Source: Prunus persica (lineage: Eukaryota > Streptophyta > Magnoliopsida > Rosales > Rosaceae). From it: a stretch of 64,000 nucleotides of DNA. The translations under genes were made by a program, and so were the position numbers. Under the pieces are notes generated by a model. That model saw nothing but the letters and a program-made list of their open reading frames with translations, was not told where the DNA came from and did not search any database. Position 1 is the first letter of the stretch, and the number at the start of each line of letters is the position of its first letter. The stretch is taken from contig NC_034010.1 in the NCBI RefSeq assembly GCF_000346465.2, positions 22,803,701 to 22,867,700 of the forward strand, given 5' to 3'. This document shows, piece after piece, positions 36,501 through 48,219 of this stretch.

Positions 36501-39500
36501 TTTTGATATGGATTCTCCAAATCCGTTCCGAAGTTCAGATATTGTCAGTCTAGTCCCAGTGCATAAGGTGAAGACTGGACATGAAATATTAAAAGCATTT
36601 TTTTTCTATTCTATTGAGTCTCAGAAGTTATTAGAGTGTGCCCATATTTTGTAATTTAACCTTTTAATCTGCTGTTTTCAGCAAGCTGCTTGCTCTTCGG
36701 CAGATGGTAGGCAACTCCTTGAATCATCAAAAACAGCTTTAGATAAGGGGAAACTTGAAGATGCAGTTGCATATGGCACTAAGGTATGTGGACTGGTACC
36801 AGAAGTTTTTCTTTCATTCCTTTATTTAGTATTCTATTTAGTTACCTGCTGTACTTCGGCATTTTCAGGCACTTGCAAAGCTGGTAGCAGTTTGTGGTCC
36901 ATACCATCGAATGACAGCAGGAGCTTATAGCCTCCTTGCTGTAGTTTTATATCACACTGGAGACTTTAATCAGGTCTGTTGTTATCCCTTTTATTTTGGT
37001 GTTCCTGTGACATACCTGAGGTCAATTCTGTTACCTTTCATGACCAATCATAGACTTTAAATTGGGGGGTTGGCTACTTATATCCTTTCATACTTTCATT
37101 CTAAAATGCTTCTTGGAACAACATGCGCAAAAATGTGCAAAATATGTAAAGTTTCCCTTTCTTTTGGTAAAGGTTTCATGCCATGGATGATCAACAGTTT
37201 GTTCCAATTACAGGCTACAATTTATCAGCAAAAGGCTTTGGATATCAATGAGAGAGAATTAGGGCTTGACCATCCAGACACCATGAAGAGTTATGGGGAC
37301 CTTGCTGTGTTCTATTACAGACTTCAACATACAGAGCTGGCTCTCAAGTATGTTTTTTTCTTGTTTAAGGTGATATCCGTGTATATAAATCTTTCACAGT
37401 TTGCATGTTCAGTGGAATCTGTGTTCTGTGTGATGATGTCAATGGTTGCTCTCATGATCTTATTGATGCAAGCTGTTGGTTTTGTTTGTCTTTGTTTATT
37501 TTACTATTTTTGTTCAAACCTGCTTTGTCGTTTTTACTCATTCGTTCTTGAAGTTTTTCCATTTAAAGGAAAAGAAAACAGGAAGATAAAATAGTCTAGA
37601 CTCATAAGTCATAACTGCATGATGCATAGTCTCTTCATTTATTAGTCCAAGTGTTTCTGATTTACTTTTTCCTACAAGTATAAGCTCACAATTTTTTCTG
37701 ATCAGGTATGTAAAGCGTGCTCTCTATCTTTTGCATCTCACATGCGGACCATCTCATCCAAACACTGCTGCAACATACATCAATGTGGCTATGATGGAGG
37801 AAGGCCTGGGAAATGTACATGTTGCCCTCAGATATCTACACAAAGCTTTGAAGTGTAACCAAAGGTTACTCGGCCCAGACCATATTCAGGTTTTGTTTTT
37901 GTTCATTTATTTGTTCATTAATTTATCTATGCCCTAAAGTTCTAACTTTCACAATATTTGAGGTAAGATGATAGATACAGTTAGTGCCAAAAATGAGGGC
38001 TCAGTTTGTAACAACTAACAAGTATACCACCAGTGAAACTTTACATGTTCTATGTGTTCACAGATACCCCACTAGAAAATTTATTCAGGATAGTAAATAA
38101 ATTTTATTTAAGACAGTAAATTTAACAATTTTTTTTAATTTTTATATGTTTGAGAATTAAACATTTTAATGTTAAACCTCTCCAGACAGCTGCAAGTTAC
38201 CACGCTATTGCAATCGCACTCTCATTGATGGAAGCATATCCTTTAAGTGTTCAGCATGAGCAGACAACTTTACAAATTCTGCGAGCAAAGCTTGGCCCAG
38301 ATGACTTACGTACACAAGTATCCTCCTCATCTTGTCTTAGGCCCCCTTTTTCTTCTTTAAAAAAATATCTCTTCTGAGGATTAATCATTCTAAAATGCTT
38401 TAACAAACACTGCAGGATGCTGCTGCTTGGCTTGAGTACTTTGAGTCCAAGGCTTTTGAACAGCAAGAAGCTGCAAGAAATGGGACTCGAAAGCCTGATG
38501 CATCTATAGCCAGCAAAGGCCACCTAAGGTTTGATAGCATTGTCACTGTTAATATGGAACTTTATTTAATCGCCCCAGTTATTATGTACTTATTATTCTG
38601 CTTTGATGTCTAACCACACAATTGTAATTTTCAACTACCAATGAACTTAAATTGTTGATTGTGGAAGTGCAAACATGAGGATGGATTGTAAAAGGTGACC
38701 CTTTTACATGCCTACAAGTGTCATTTGGCGAAACTGAACTTGAAATTGAATATATTCCTTGTGGATTTTCTAGTTGTGAGAAATTACATGATTCTTCTAA
38801 GTATATTGGTTATGTTCTATTGTTGAATACAAAAGATTGTCTGGCTGAGATTATTTAGTGGATCATGTTTAATTGAATTTCTTCCTCATAACATGCATAT
38901 CCTTTCTAATACCTTTTTTTTTTCACTAAAATTGGCAGTGTATCAGATTTGCTTGACTACATTAATCCAGTTCATGATGCCAAAGGGAGAGATATGGCAG
39001 TAAAGAGGAAAAGCTACATAACGAAGGTACGTTTGGGGCCAGGTCATTTTGTATTGTGGTTTTTTTTCCCTTTTTTCTGTTTTTTCTCTTCGTTTACTTT
39101 CTTCCCCCTCTTGAAAAATAGAGTTTTGGTCGTGGTTGTGAGTTTAACAGAGCTACACATACTACTACAAGAAGACTCACTTTCTTTCAACTCTCTATTC
39201 TCTTGTAACGCACCTGATCAAACTATTTCAATTTGTTGTGCAGTTGAAGGAAAAATCCTACCAAACTATCAGCTTAGAAAGTTCGGATGACTCTTCAAAA
39301 GAAACCACTAAAGAGGGTTCAGATGAAGAGACACATATACTTGAACCAAGAGATAAAACAGAGGCCATCCAGGAGAACAGCCCTGCTCCGGTTGAACCCC
39401 AGCATGTCGTGGAAGAGAATGCAGGACAAAATCAAACTGTTTTTGATCAGATATCTTCTGAAACACAAGTTGAAGGTGAAGATGGCTGGCAATCAGTTCA

Positions 39501-41310
39501 AAGGCCTAGATCTGCTGGCTCCTATGGGAGGCGTCTAAAACAACGGCGAGCAACTATTGGGAAGGTGTATAGTTACCAGAAGAAATATGTAGAAAGTGAC
39601 ATGGACTATTCTTCAGCAAAAAATACTAATCAAAACAGTAGGTATTACCTTGTGAAGAAAAGGCCAACATCTCATGGAAGTTACGCAGAAAACACTGCAA
39701 ATTCCTCTCAAGGTACTAAGTTTGGACGGAGAACAGTTAAAGCTGTAACATACAGAGTAAAGTCTGTGCCTTCGTCTGCCAAAGTAGTTACAGCAGAGCC
39801 CTCTAGGAATGACGGCAAAAGTTTCAGTTCTCCATCAGAGCTCAGTCTAAACATTTCGCCACATGGCACTGCTCCAGTGAAAAATTCTATAGTCAGTCTC
39901 GGAAAATCTCCTTCATACAAGGAAGTAGCACTGGCTCCACCAGGTACTATTGCGAAAATGCAAACTGAGTTGCCCCATAGCAACGTTCCAGATAACCAGG
40001 AACATGGTGTTCAAATACATGAAGAAGAAACAACTGAAGTCAAAGGAGATTCCAAACCAAACATAACTGGGTTAGAAAATATACTTGAAGAAGAGAAGGA
40101 TTCCGTATTGGTTACAACAGACCACTTACAAGAGGAAACTGGAGCTGCTGAGAAGAAAGGAGAAATTAATTCAACGGATGCAAAGGATGATATCTCTTCA
40201 CTGAGGATGGTTGAGTGTTTGGATGGACAGGGATCCAGTGGGGTTAAGATTCATGAAGTGGTAGAGGATAAATTACTAATAGATGGAGTGCCAAAATCTA
40301 TGGGTTCTCCCACGAAGGGAATCTGTGAGAAGGATCCATCTGGCACTTGTGAACTGCATGACTCCATCTCCACTTTGCAAGGTGTAGAGGATGCTGCAAA
40401 TTCAGTTGACACTCGAGGGCAGCCAAGTAAGAAGTTGTCTGCGTCGGCTGCTCCATTCAATCCCTCACCATCTGTGGCACGTGCTGCTCCAGTTCCCATG
40501 AGCATCGCAATACCTTCTGGTGCGGGTCCTGTCCCAACTATTGCTCCTTGGCCAGTAAACATGAATCTTCATCCAGGGCCTGCTACTGTCTTATCTACAC
40601 CAATGTGCTCCTCCCCTCATCACCCATACCATTCTCCTCCTGCCACCCCGAACATCATACAGCCATTGCCTTTTATGTACCCTCCTTACAGTCAACCCCA
40701 AGTAATCCGAACCGGTGCCTTTCCTGTTACCAGCAGTGGGTTTCATCCAAATCATTTCGCATGGCAGTGTAATGTGAACCCTAACATACCCGAGTTTGTT
40801 CATAGTACAGTTTGGCCTGGCTGCCATCCAATGGATTTCTCTGCCCCAACACCTGTTGTTGAGCCGATTTCTGATCCCCCATTGGAGTCAAACTTTCAGA
40901 GTGATGATTCTGGTCCTGTTCTGCCAGTAGACATTGATAATGTGGGGGAAACTAAGAAAGAAGTCAATCTTCTGACATCAGAGCCAATGAGTAATGCAAT
41001 TGAGAGTGTAAAGGAAAATGGTCCAAACCTTTGTGGGGTTGAAGATGCTCAGAATGAACCAAGTGACAGCCCAAACAGAAAAGCTGGAAGCAGCAGTGAA
41101 CGGACAAACGATGGAGAGAAAACCTTCAGCATTTTGATAAGGGGAAGAAGAAACCGAAAGCAGACTCTGAGAATGCCAATAAGTTTGCTCAGTCGACCAT
41201 ATGGCTCACAGTCTTTCAAAGTCATAAATAACAGAGTAGTCAGAGGGAGTGATGCTACCAAAGCCACCAGCTTTCCATCAAGTGAGAATTGCACGGCAAC
41301 TGCTACTTAA
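30599..41310 (+). CDS. TSS: TSS/REC-family CLU-TPR protein, 23 exons
   Basis: Plant relative of the Clustered Mitochondria (CLU/eIF3 p135-like) family; Arabidopsis TSS and REC members affect meristem growth and chloroplast compartment size. Exons run from 30599-30659 and 30771-30832 through 39244-41310; phases agree and total about 1,860 codons, near the family length. The start is [19 protein letters not shown]. Order: N-terminal ubiquitin-like/CLU-N region (exons 2-4), CLU domain around [17 protein letters not shown], the long acidic/Lys linker of exon 11, then TPRs in exons 17-20 ([39 protein letters not shown]). The last 690-codon exon is low-complexity and disordered, with [16 protein letters not shown]. 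Exon 14 is followed by a 751-bp intron. An intron-like gap (about 41475-41579) may split the 3' UTR. Confidence 0.92.
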
Positions 41311-42057
41311 CACCCCCAATTTGCTTTTGTTACCCATCAGCTGCAGCAAGATTTTTGAGCAAAAAAAGTGGGATCAAAATCTTCTTTTGCATTATATCCA
41401 GAAGGGACAAGAATCAATTGATCTCTTGTGGTCAGTTTCTACTTACACATGCTTCTCAAAGATGAATTCAGGTTAGTGGTCTGCTTACACCTTTGTTCTA
41501 ACAGTTTATTGTTATCATCATTATATTATTAAGATTAATATTTATACTTGGTTTTCTTTTTTGAACTGTCGATGTGCAGGTTTTACAGTAGGAAGCTTAA
41601 TTTTGGAACTTCTGCGGGACTAATTTATGGGATGACAATTTTGGTTCATCACATATAAGAAATTTTGTTATTTTGAATTTTCAGACCACAGCATTCAAAA
41701 CTGATATCACTTCTTTTGGTTACAATAAATGGGATTTTCATTTTTGATTTGGATCTGTTGTATATGACTTAATTATTTTTCTCCATTGTCCAAGTTGAGA
41801 TTCTTTTGAACTCTTTTCTTCCTTCTTTAGCTTTGATGCCTTTTGTCACTCTTAGCTCAAAACAAGCTCACTTAATTACTGGTTGAACGTTCAGGTCGTT
41901 TCTAACCCTAAACTATAAACCCTAACATCTAATAGAGGGGTGCCAACATAGAAATGTCAAAAGTACACGAAAATTCAACATAGAAAAGTCAAAAGTACAA
42001 GGTAAGAAATTATGCAAGAGGCACATATTGTTAGGACTATATTCAACACAGTAAGGA

Positions 42058-42095
<38 letters not shown>

Positions 42096-42474
42096 CGTTA
42101 GGTTGTATGCATGTACCTTCTTTGGCACAAGAAAGTTTTGAAAATTCTTGTATGATTTAGAACCTATAAACAAAGTCTATATTTTTATTTCGTTAAAAAA
42201 AAAAAAAAAAAAAAAACCGAAAGCATTTGGTTACTTTGTTATAATATTTGGTTAAAAAACCGTAATAATGTCTTACATGGATTAGCCCAAAATAAAGAGA
42301 AAAACTCCGATGTGTTCATACGCGAAGGTGCTCTTCTTCAACCCTCAAATGATCCATCAACACTTCTTCAGTCAAGAATTTTGAAGCTTGTAGTGTAATA
42401 CATATCTTTGTCAGGTAATACGAAGATAAAAGTTCTTATTTTGAAAAAAAAAAGATATTCGAATATTTAAACAG
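41311..42474. other. TSS 3' UTR and spacer
   Basis: About 41311-41740 is probably 3' UTR, with a possible spliced intron (GGTTAGTG...TGTGCAG). Beyond it are a short direct repeat (CAACATAGAAA-GTCAAAAGTACA, near 41947 and 41979), a TA microsatellite (about 42063-42092) and a poly-A tract (about 42196-42216). No gene. Confidence 0.5.
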
Positions 42475-42627
42475 TATTGTCGAGCGGCTGTACTTTTAAA
42501 ATATATTTATATTTAGAGTGTATAGATGTGTGGCTACTCTTTAAATATACTAAAATGTTTTAAAGGTATAGCAACGCGGCTATACTGAAGTCCTTTTAAA
42601 AAAAAAAGAAAAAGAATTTAAAGCATT

Positions 42628-42962
42628 ATCCATTACTATTACATCTTTACCCGAGTCTCTATTGTCCGTTTTTGATTTTTTTACTTTTCCACAGTTATTA
42701 CCCGTATAAAGAATTTAGCATTTTTCCTTTTAATACTCGTATTATACACGTACATACATATTTTTCAATACTTTCCGTTTTCCATACACATCTTAAAGAA
42801 TTCGTAAAATACACATTTAAAAAAAATAAAAATATAATACACGTACGTACATATTTGTCATGTTTAATGCACGTGTTTTTATAAATAAAAAAATCAATTA
42901 TACACACAAATTCACGTATTATACACATAAGATTTATGGGTATAAAAGTAAGAGGTGGTACT
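42628..42962 (+). repeat. Copy 1 of the triplicated 384-bp repeat
   Basis: Diverged copy of 43354-43737 and 45091-45474. Shared blocks include GCATTAT-CATTACTATTA, TATAAAGAATTTAGCA and TTCACGTATTATACA. It begins 44 bases after a palindrome. Confidence 0.85.
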
Positions 42963-43353
42963 ATTCTTCATGTAAAGTGTTGTTTGAAAAGTGAAGTAAT
43001 TACCAAGACAACTCCAACTCAGGATGCAATTCTCTATGACAAATAATGTTTGCAGTTATAGAATTTAATAGCATTCAAGAGAACGAGGTAGATTAAGGCA
43101 AACATTCCTAGGAAAAAAAGAAGAAAAAATTGAACTCTCAGATTCAAGATAGATTTGTAGATGGAAAGAGGCCTTGGAATTATTGTAGAGGAGATTCGGG
43201 TGCCTAATTGCTAGCAAGGTCATCTTTTTAAAAGTATAGCCGGGCGGCTATACAGTGGGCCTTTTAAATTTTTTTTAATCAATATTATAGCCGCCCGGCT
43301 ATACTAAAGCCCCTTTTTTCCCTCCTAATTTTTGTTTATCTATAGTAGCAGTT

Positions 43354-43737
43354 TAAAGCATTATACATTACTATTAGGCCTTTACCAAGTCTCTATTGTT
43401 TGTTTTTTATTTTTCACTTTTCCACAGTTTATCCGTGTAAAGAATTTAGCATTTTTCCGTTTAATACTCGTATTATATACATACATATGTATTTTTCAAT
43501 AATACTTCTGTTTTCCATACACGTCTTAAAGACTCGGTAAAATTCACATTTAAAAAAAAAACGTACAATACTCTTATTGTGCATGTATTTGTGTATTTCT
43601 CATATTTAATACACATATTTTTTACAAAATTTTCAATAATACACACAAAATTAACGTATTATACAAATAATTCTCACATATTATTGAATAAAAATAATGT
43701 ATATTAAAAAAATTATATAGTGGCCCGATTAATATCT
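43354..43737 (+). repeat. Copy 2 of the triplicated 384-bp repeat
   Basis: Begins AAAGCATTATACATTACTAT and ends TGGCCCGATTAATATCT; same length as copy 3. It contains repeated ATACACGT/CGTACA-type short palindromic blocks and no coding frame. A palindrome lies 50 bases upstream. Confidence 0.85.
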
Positions 43738-43741
43738 AGTT

Positions 43742-43745
<4 letters not shown>

Positions 43746-43774
<29 letters not shown>
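43746..43774. repeat. (AT)n microsatellite
   Basis: Uninterrupted AT tract just before the first copy of the 380-bp direct repeat. Confidence 0.9.
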
Positions 43775-43775
<1 letters not shown>

Positions 43776-43776
<1 letters not shown>

Positions 43777-44419
43777 TTACAAAACATTAGACAAATTGGA
43801 AACCATTTCGACATCCAATTGTGTCTTACAAAATCAATGAATACGGTGCTTCAAGAAAGTACTAAAATTTCAATAACTTAATTGAGTGGTCAAATGATAT
43901 TGTATTCAAGTGATTTTTTGTATAGATGATCTGTGAATGAGTATCTACAAAATAGACGGTTTGGATTAGTGAAATACAATCCGGAGTGGTGCCTACAAGA
44001 GGTGTCCCTCAATGGAAGCTCTCTGATATACAGTCCCCTTCTATTGAGGGATCCCTCAAATAATTTTATTAGAGGGACGCCCTTTAGGATACCCTACAAT
44101 TTTTTTCCTAATGATCCAAATCATCTATTTTTTAAGTCTTCATTCATAGATCATCCTTACAAAACATTAGACAAATTGGAAACCATTTCGACATCCAATT
44201 GTGTCTTACAAAATCAATGAACACGGTGCTTCAAGAAAGTACTAAAATTTCAATAACTTAATTGAGTGGTCAAATGATATTGGATTCAAGTGATTTTTTA
44301 TATAGATGATATGTGAATGAGTATCTACAAAATAGACGGTTTGGATTAGTGAAATACAATCCGGAGTGGTGCCTACAAGAGGTGTCCCTCAAATACTTAT
44401 TTGAGGGATCCCTCAATGG

Positions 44420-44424
<5 letters not shown>
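43776..44424. repeat. Direct duplication, 380-bp offset, differing by a fold-back block
   Basis: CTTACAAAACATTAGACAAA starts at 43776 and again at 44156, and near-identity runs to GGTGTCCCTCAA. The second copy then has about 25 extra bases that complete a hairpin around 44381-44412 (GTGTCCCTCAAATA...TATTTGAGGGATCCC). The first copy lacks this and is followed by related TTGAGGGATCCCTCAA sequence. Confidence 0.85.
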
Positions 44425-44473
<49 letters not shown>

Positions 44474-44474
44474 A
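44424..44474. repeat. (CT)n-(AT)n compound microsatellite
   Basis: CT units (to about 44452) run directly into AT units and end four bases before a palindrome copy. Confidence 0.9.
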
Positions 44475-44714
44475 TAGTACAGCCGTGCGGCTATACTCGG
44501 TGTTTTTAATTATTATTTTGAAATAGTATAGTTGCACGGCTATACGGCTTTAACAGGTGGCGCCTAGGCGCTGTGGACTACTCTGTTAAAAAAAAAAAAT
44601 AGAGCCGCCCGGCTATACTCCATTTTTTTCGGAAATAGTATAGCCTCACGTTACAGGTTTTTTTTTTGTTTGTTTTAATTGCCTTTAATAAATGATATAG
44701 CCGCGCGGCTATAC

Positions 44715-45006
44715 TCTCTATATCTATATCTATATATATAAAGCAAAAGACAGAGAAAGGTGAAACATTCAAAATACCAAAAAATGCCTCTGGTTAATTC
44801 AAACATTAAGAATTGAAATTATTAATTAAATGAGGATAATATGGTAAATTCTTTTTTTTTCATATTAAAATTTTTTTATAAAAAAAATCAGATAATAAGT
44901 CCTACTTCTATGGAACATAATTACCTATGTTATCTTTTCATAATTCTAAAAATAAAAGAAAAAAGAAAAACAATTTGCACATGCTTGAGCATGTGCCAAG
45001 GGGCTA
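44715..45006 (+). mobile_element. Non-autonomous Helitron
   Basis: The 5' end reads TCTCTATATCTATATC...TATATAAAGC. The 3' end has a perfect hairpin (GCACATGC-TTGA-GCATGTGC, about 44977-44996), then CTAG and a T, the standard Helitron terminus. It shares GGTGAAACATTCAAAA with the smaller Helitron at 58982. No Rep/helicase frame is present. The 5' boundary is uncertain by a few bases, and it abuts a palindrome copy. Confidence 0.75.
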
Positions 45007-45090
45007 GTATATATATACTGGGATCCTTTTTTCTTTTTTTTTTTTATATAAATTTTTTCCCCGATTTTCATTTATAGATAAGAGTCGTTT

Positions 45091-45474
45091 GTAGCATTAT
45101 CAATTACTATTAGGCTATTACCCGAGTCTTTATTGTCCTCTTTTAATTTTTTACTTTTCCAGAGTTATTATCCGTATAAAGAATTTAGCACTTTCACGTT
45201 TAATACTATATTATACACGTATGGACGTAATTTTCAATAATATATATGTGTTATGTACACGTCTTAAAGACTCGGTAAAATTCACATTTTAAAAAGAAGC
45301 AAACGTACAATACTCGTATTGTACATGTAAGTACGTATTTCTCATGTTTAATATACGTGTTTTTTACAAAATTTTCAATAAGACACAAAATTCACGTATT
45401 ATACAAATAATTATCACATATTATTGAATAAAAATAATACATATTAAAAACAATTTATAGTGGCTGATTAATAT
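45091..45474 (+). repeat. Copy 3 of the triplicated 384-bp repeat
   Basis: Starts GTAGCATTATCAATTACTAT and ends TGGCTGATTAATATCT, equal in length to copy 2. A palindrome lies about 95 bases downstream. Confidence 0.85.
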
Positions 45475-45630
45475 CTATAAAGTATAACCTAATGCAACTA
45501 GGAGGGTGCTCTTTTCTTAATTTTTGATTTATTGGCTATACCTTTTAAATATGATGTATTTAAATAGTATAGCCATGCGGCTATACTTCGTCAAAGATCA
45601 TATCAACATTGCCGCTGTATCGCATGTGCC

Positions 45631-46943
45631 ATTCCACCATTATTCCTTGATGCATTGATTCTATGCCATGGTGCTTCTCGATAACGTTGTCCACTACCGT
45701 GGTGACAATAGCTCTCTCCATGGTTTACATTCGGGTGGTTTCTTGAAAGAAGAAGTATATCAAGCTTCAAGGACACAACGTAGAAGGGAAGAGAGTTATC
45801 TAAAAGCTTCAAGATGATCTCATATTATCTCAGGGAGAGGAACTCACTTAGTAGAGGCACTCTTCTTCTTTCTTTTGTTAGCAGATTAAGGGCTTATCTA
45901 GTAGAGGGCACTATACGTAGTTGGATGTAAGAAAAAGGGCACCGGAGAAAATATTTGAGATCAAAGGAGAGCTTTGTCCACAGAACAAATGGGCAGTTAA
46001 AAAGTATAGCCGCGAGGCGAACAATGCCCTCTGTTTGCGTTTTTGGGTGAATACTCTCTCCATTGCCCTTTTTCTTACAACCAACTACGAACAGTACCCT
46101 CTATTAGATAAGCCTTTACTCTGCTACCAAAAGAAAGAAGAAGAGTGCCCTCTACTAGATGAGTTCCTTTGCGTTAGATAATATGAGATAATTGTGGGAG
46201 CGATTTTCGTCCCACGGGAATATTCTTCTAAGATTTAGTCTTCCCTTTCGTCTTCTCTTTCTCCCCACAAAACAAATCGGAATAAGAGAACCACACCCCG
46301 GGGGTGTTGGCCAAAGGCCCTCTGATGCCTAAGTTCGTTCAAGTGTTTGTAGGAAAACAATAGCTAACATAAAGGGTACGGAGTTGTATATATGGTGTAA
46401 ACCGGGCGGCCGGAACTGTGTGTGGTGGCCGGAGCCTTGTATGAGAGAGAGAAAGAGTATGACGGCTAGGGTTTGTGAAAGATAATTTCTGCAGAGTTTC
46501 AAAAAGGAATTTTGACGTACCTCAACCCTTGTGTGTAACCATGTATTTATAGAGCCTCGTAGGGTTAGAGTTTGGAGAAAAATAATCCTTATTGGGAAAT
46601 GGATTATTTTTCTGATTTTAGGAGATTTAAATCAATTAGGGATTTAATGGAAACAAAATCCCTAATTCGAGGCAAGGATCCCCAAATCAAATAATCCCCA
46701 AATGGAAGGAAATATTTGACCTATGGTTTTGCTGAAATTTGGTTCCCACAATAATCTTAAAGCTTTTAGATAACTCTCTTCCATTCTGCGCCGTGTCCTT
46801 CTTGAAGCATGATATACTTCTTCTTTCAAGAAACCACCCGAAGCTTAACCATGGAGAGAGCTATTGTTGCCAAGGTAGTGGACAACGTTATCGAGAAGCA
46901 CCACGGCATAGAATTAGTGAATCAAGGAATAATGGTGGAATGG
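45631..46943. repeat. Long inverted repeat (hairpin) split by a solo LTR
   Basis: The left arm (45631 to about 45945) is complementary to about 46078-46192 plus 46756-46943. Matched landmarks include CCATTCCACCATTATTCCTTG with AAGGAATAATGGTGGAATGG, and GTAGAGG-CACTCTTCTTCTTTC with its partner near 46131-46158. Without the LTR the arms are over 300 bp around a loop of roughly 140 bp. The arms look partly coding-derived, but no family is recognised. The structure could yield a hairpin RNA. Confidence 0.8.
46193..46750. mobile_element. Solo LTR with ATAAT target duplication
   Basis: A 558-bp sequence begins TGTGGGAGCG and ends GGTTCCCACA, with TG...CA ends and a short inverted repeat TGTGGGA/TCCCACA. 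It is flanked by ATAAT at 46188-46192 and 46751-46755, a perfect 5-bp target duplication. It interrupts the right arm of the inverted repeat, so it is younger than that structure. An internal TATTTATAGAG near 46543 could be the promoter TATA. No internal retroelement region remains. Confidence 0.85.
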
Positions 46944-47547
46944 AGGAAATATTTCAAGCACCATTTGATGGAGGCATAGAATTAGTGAATCAAGCACACC
47001 ATTTGATGGAGGCATATGAGGATCAAAAGAATTGCTCAAAAGTATGGGGGAAATATTTCACAAAAGAGGACATCAGATGGCTCATTGGCTGTCTTTGGTC
47101 TCTTCATTTTCGCAGCATTGTAGAAGAAGAACTGCACCTTACTTTTTCCCTTCAGCCTCACTGCTGTGTTCTCTCTTCTCTGCCCTTGTCCTTTTCTTTT
47201 GCAGCTTGCTTTTTTTTTTTCCTTTCTATTATTTTCTTGCTGTTTATATATTGATCACCCATCAGAGAATGTTTTAATTTGAAAACATGATGATAAGTTG
47301 AGCCTCAAAAACGGAACTGCCAATCTCCTATGAGAGTGCCCACATTTGGTCAAACTCTCATCTTTTTCTATTTTGAATTTCCTTTCTTTATATGATCAGC
47401 AAGTTTTTTTGTTTTGAGCACTTATCAACTTGGATTAGATAAGGTTTGTTGCACCTGGGATTTGACCAATACAACCTTGGCCATTTTTGTGTGAATTTTT
47501 TTGGTTCAACAGTGACATTGGGGAGGAGGCATAAATGAAGATTTCTT
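46944..47547. other. Spacer after the inverted repeat
   Basis: GCATAGAATTAGTGAATCAA occurs at about 46909 and 46976, a short direct repeat. The open frame here (ending near 47254) starts in the LTR and ends in low-complexity Phe/Leu, so it is not called a gene. Confidence 0.4.
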
Positions 47548-47940
47548 TAGTTTCCTCCAACATTTCAACCTCAAATTTGAAAAGAAACTTATTGTCAACA
47601 TTAATTTTTGTTGGTATAAGTGTCAAATTATGTGTATACACAAATATGTGCAATTATAATACAATTATGTCTGACTATAACTCATATACACAAACGAAAT
47701 GAAAATGACAAGCTGTTAACAATTGAAGCTGTGTGATTGTGACTAATACTAACAACATTGAACTTGTGTGAGTCTGCGACTAGTGCTAATAACATTGTAA
47801 TGAAAGTTGTGTGAGTCTGTGACTAGTGCTAATAACATTGTAATGAAAGTTGTGTGTGTCTGTGACTAATACTAACAACATTGAAGTTGTGTGAGTCTGT
47901 GACTAGTACCAATAACATTGTAATGCAAGTTGTGTGATTC
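47548..47940. repeat. Duplicate of 18940-19140 expanded into a minisatellite
   Basis: The left part matches 18940-19070. From about 47740 a unit of roughly 44 bp (GTTGTGTGAGTCTGTGACTAGT plus GCTAATAACATTGTAATGAAA) repeats four to five times. The 19.1-kb copy has only two units. Confidence 0.85.
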
Positions 47941-48219
47941 AACAATGTAAAAAGCGATGTTTCTATGAGGGAGAGACGCACACTAGTGTCACTCCTCTCA
48001 ATCTCATTGATTCCGTTCAGCCCCCAAGTCCCTCCATATTCCGTCGATTCTGCACTGTGCTTCTTCTTCTTCTTTGAACAACACTAGCAAGATGACTGAC
48101 GTGTAGTTTTGATTCTTGATGGATTTGGAGGGTGCATTAAATTCCCCAACCCGTGCCCCACCACATATGTCATACAAAATGAGATATCATAATTAATGAA
48201 TGAGATGAACTTTCAAACA

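Larger units (their letters stand above)
42475..46022. repeat. Second cluster of TATAGCCG palindromes
   Basis: Copies at 42475-42492, 42567-42584, 43235-43252 (centre GG), 43286-43303 (CC), 44478-44495 (TG), 44527-44544, 44600-44617 (CC), 44639-44656 (decayed), 44696-44713 (CG), 45568-45585 (TG) and 46005-46022 (right arm decayed). The arms match those of the 16.7-kb array. Other repeats listed separately lie between them. Confidence 0.9.

Noticed and set aside
43933..44220. 95-codon plus-strand frame
   Set aside because: It lies inside the 380-bp direct duplication and is not kept open in the second copy.
46739..47254. 171-codon plus-strand frame
   Set aside because: It begins in the solo LTR end, crosses the inverted-repeat arm and ends in Phe/Leu low complexity, with no recognised domain.
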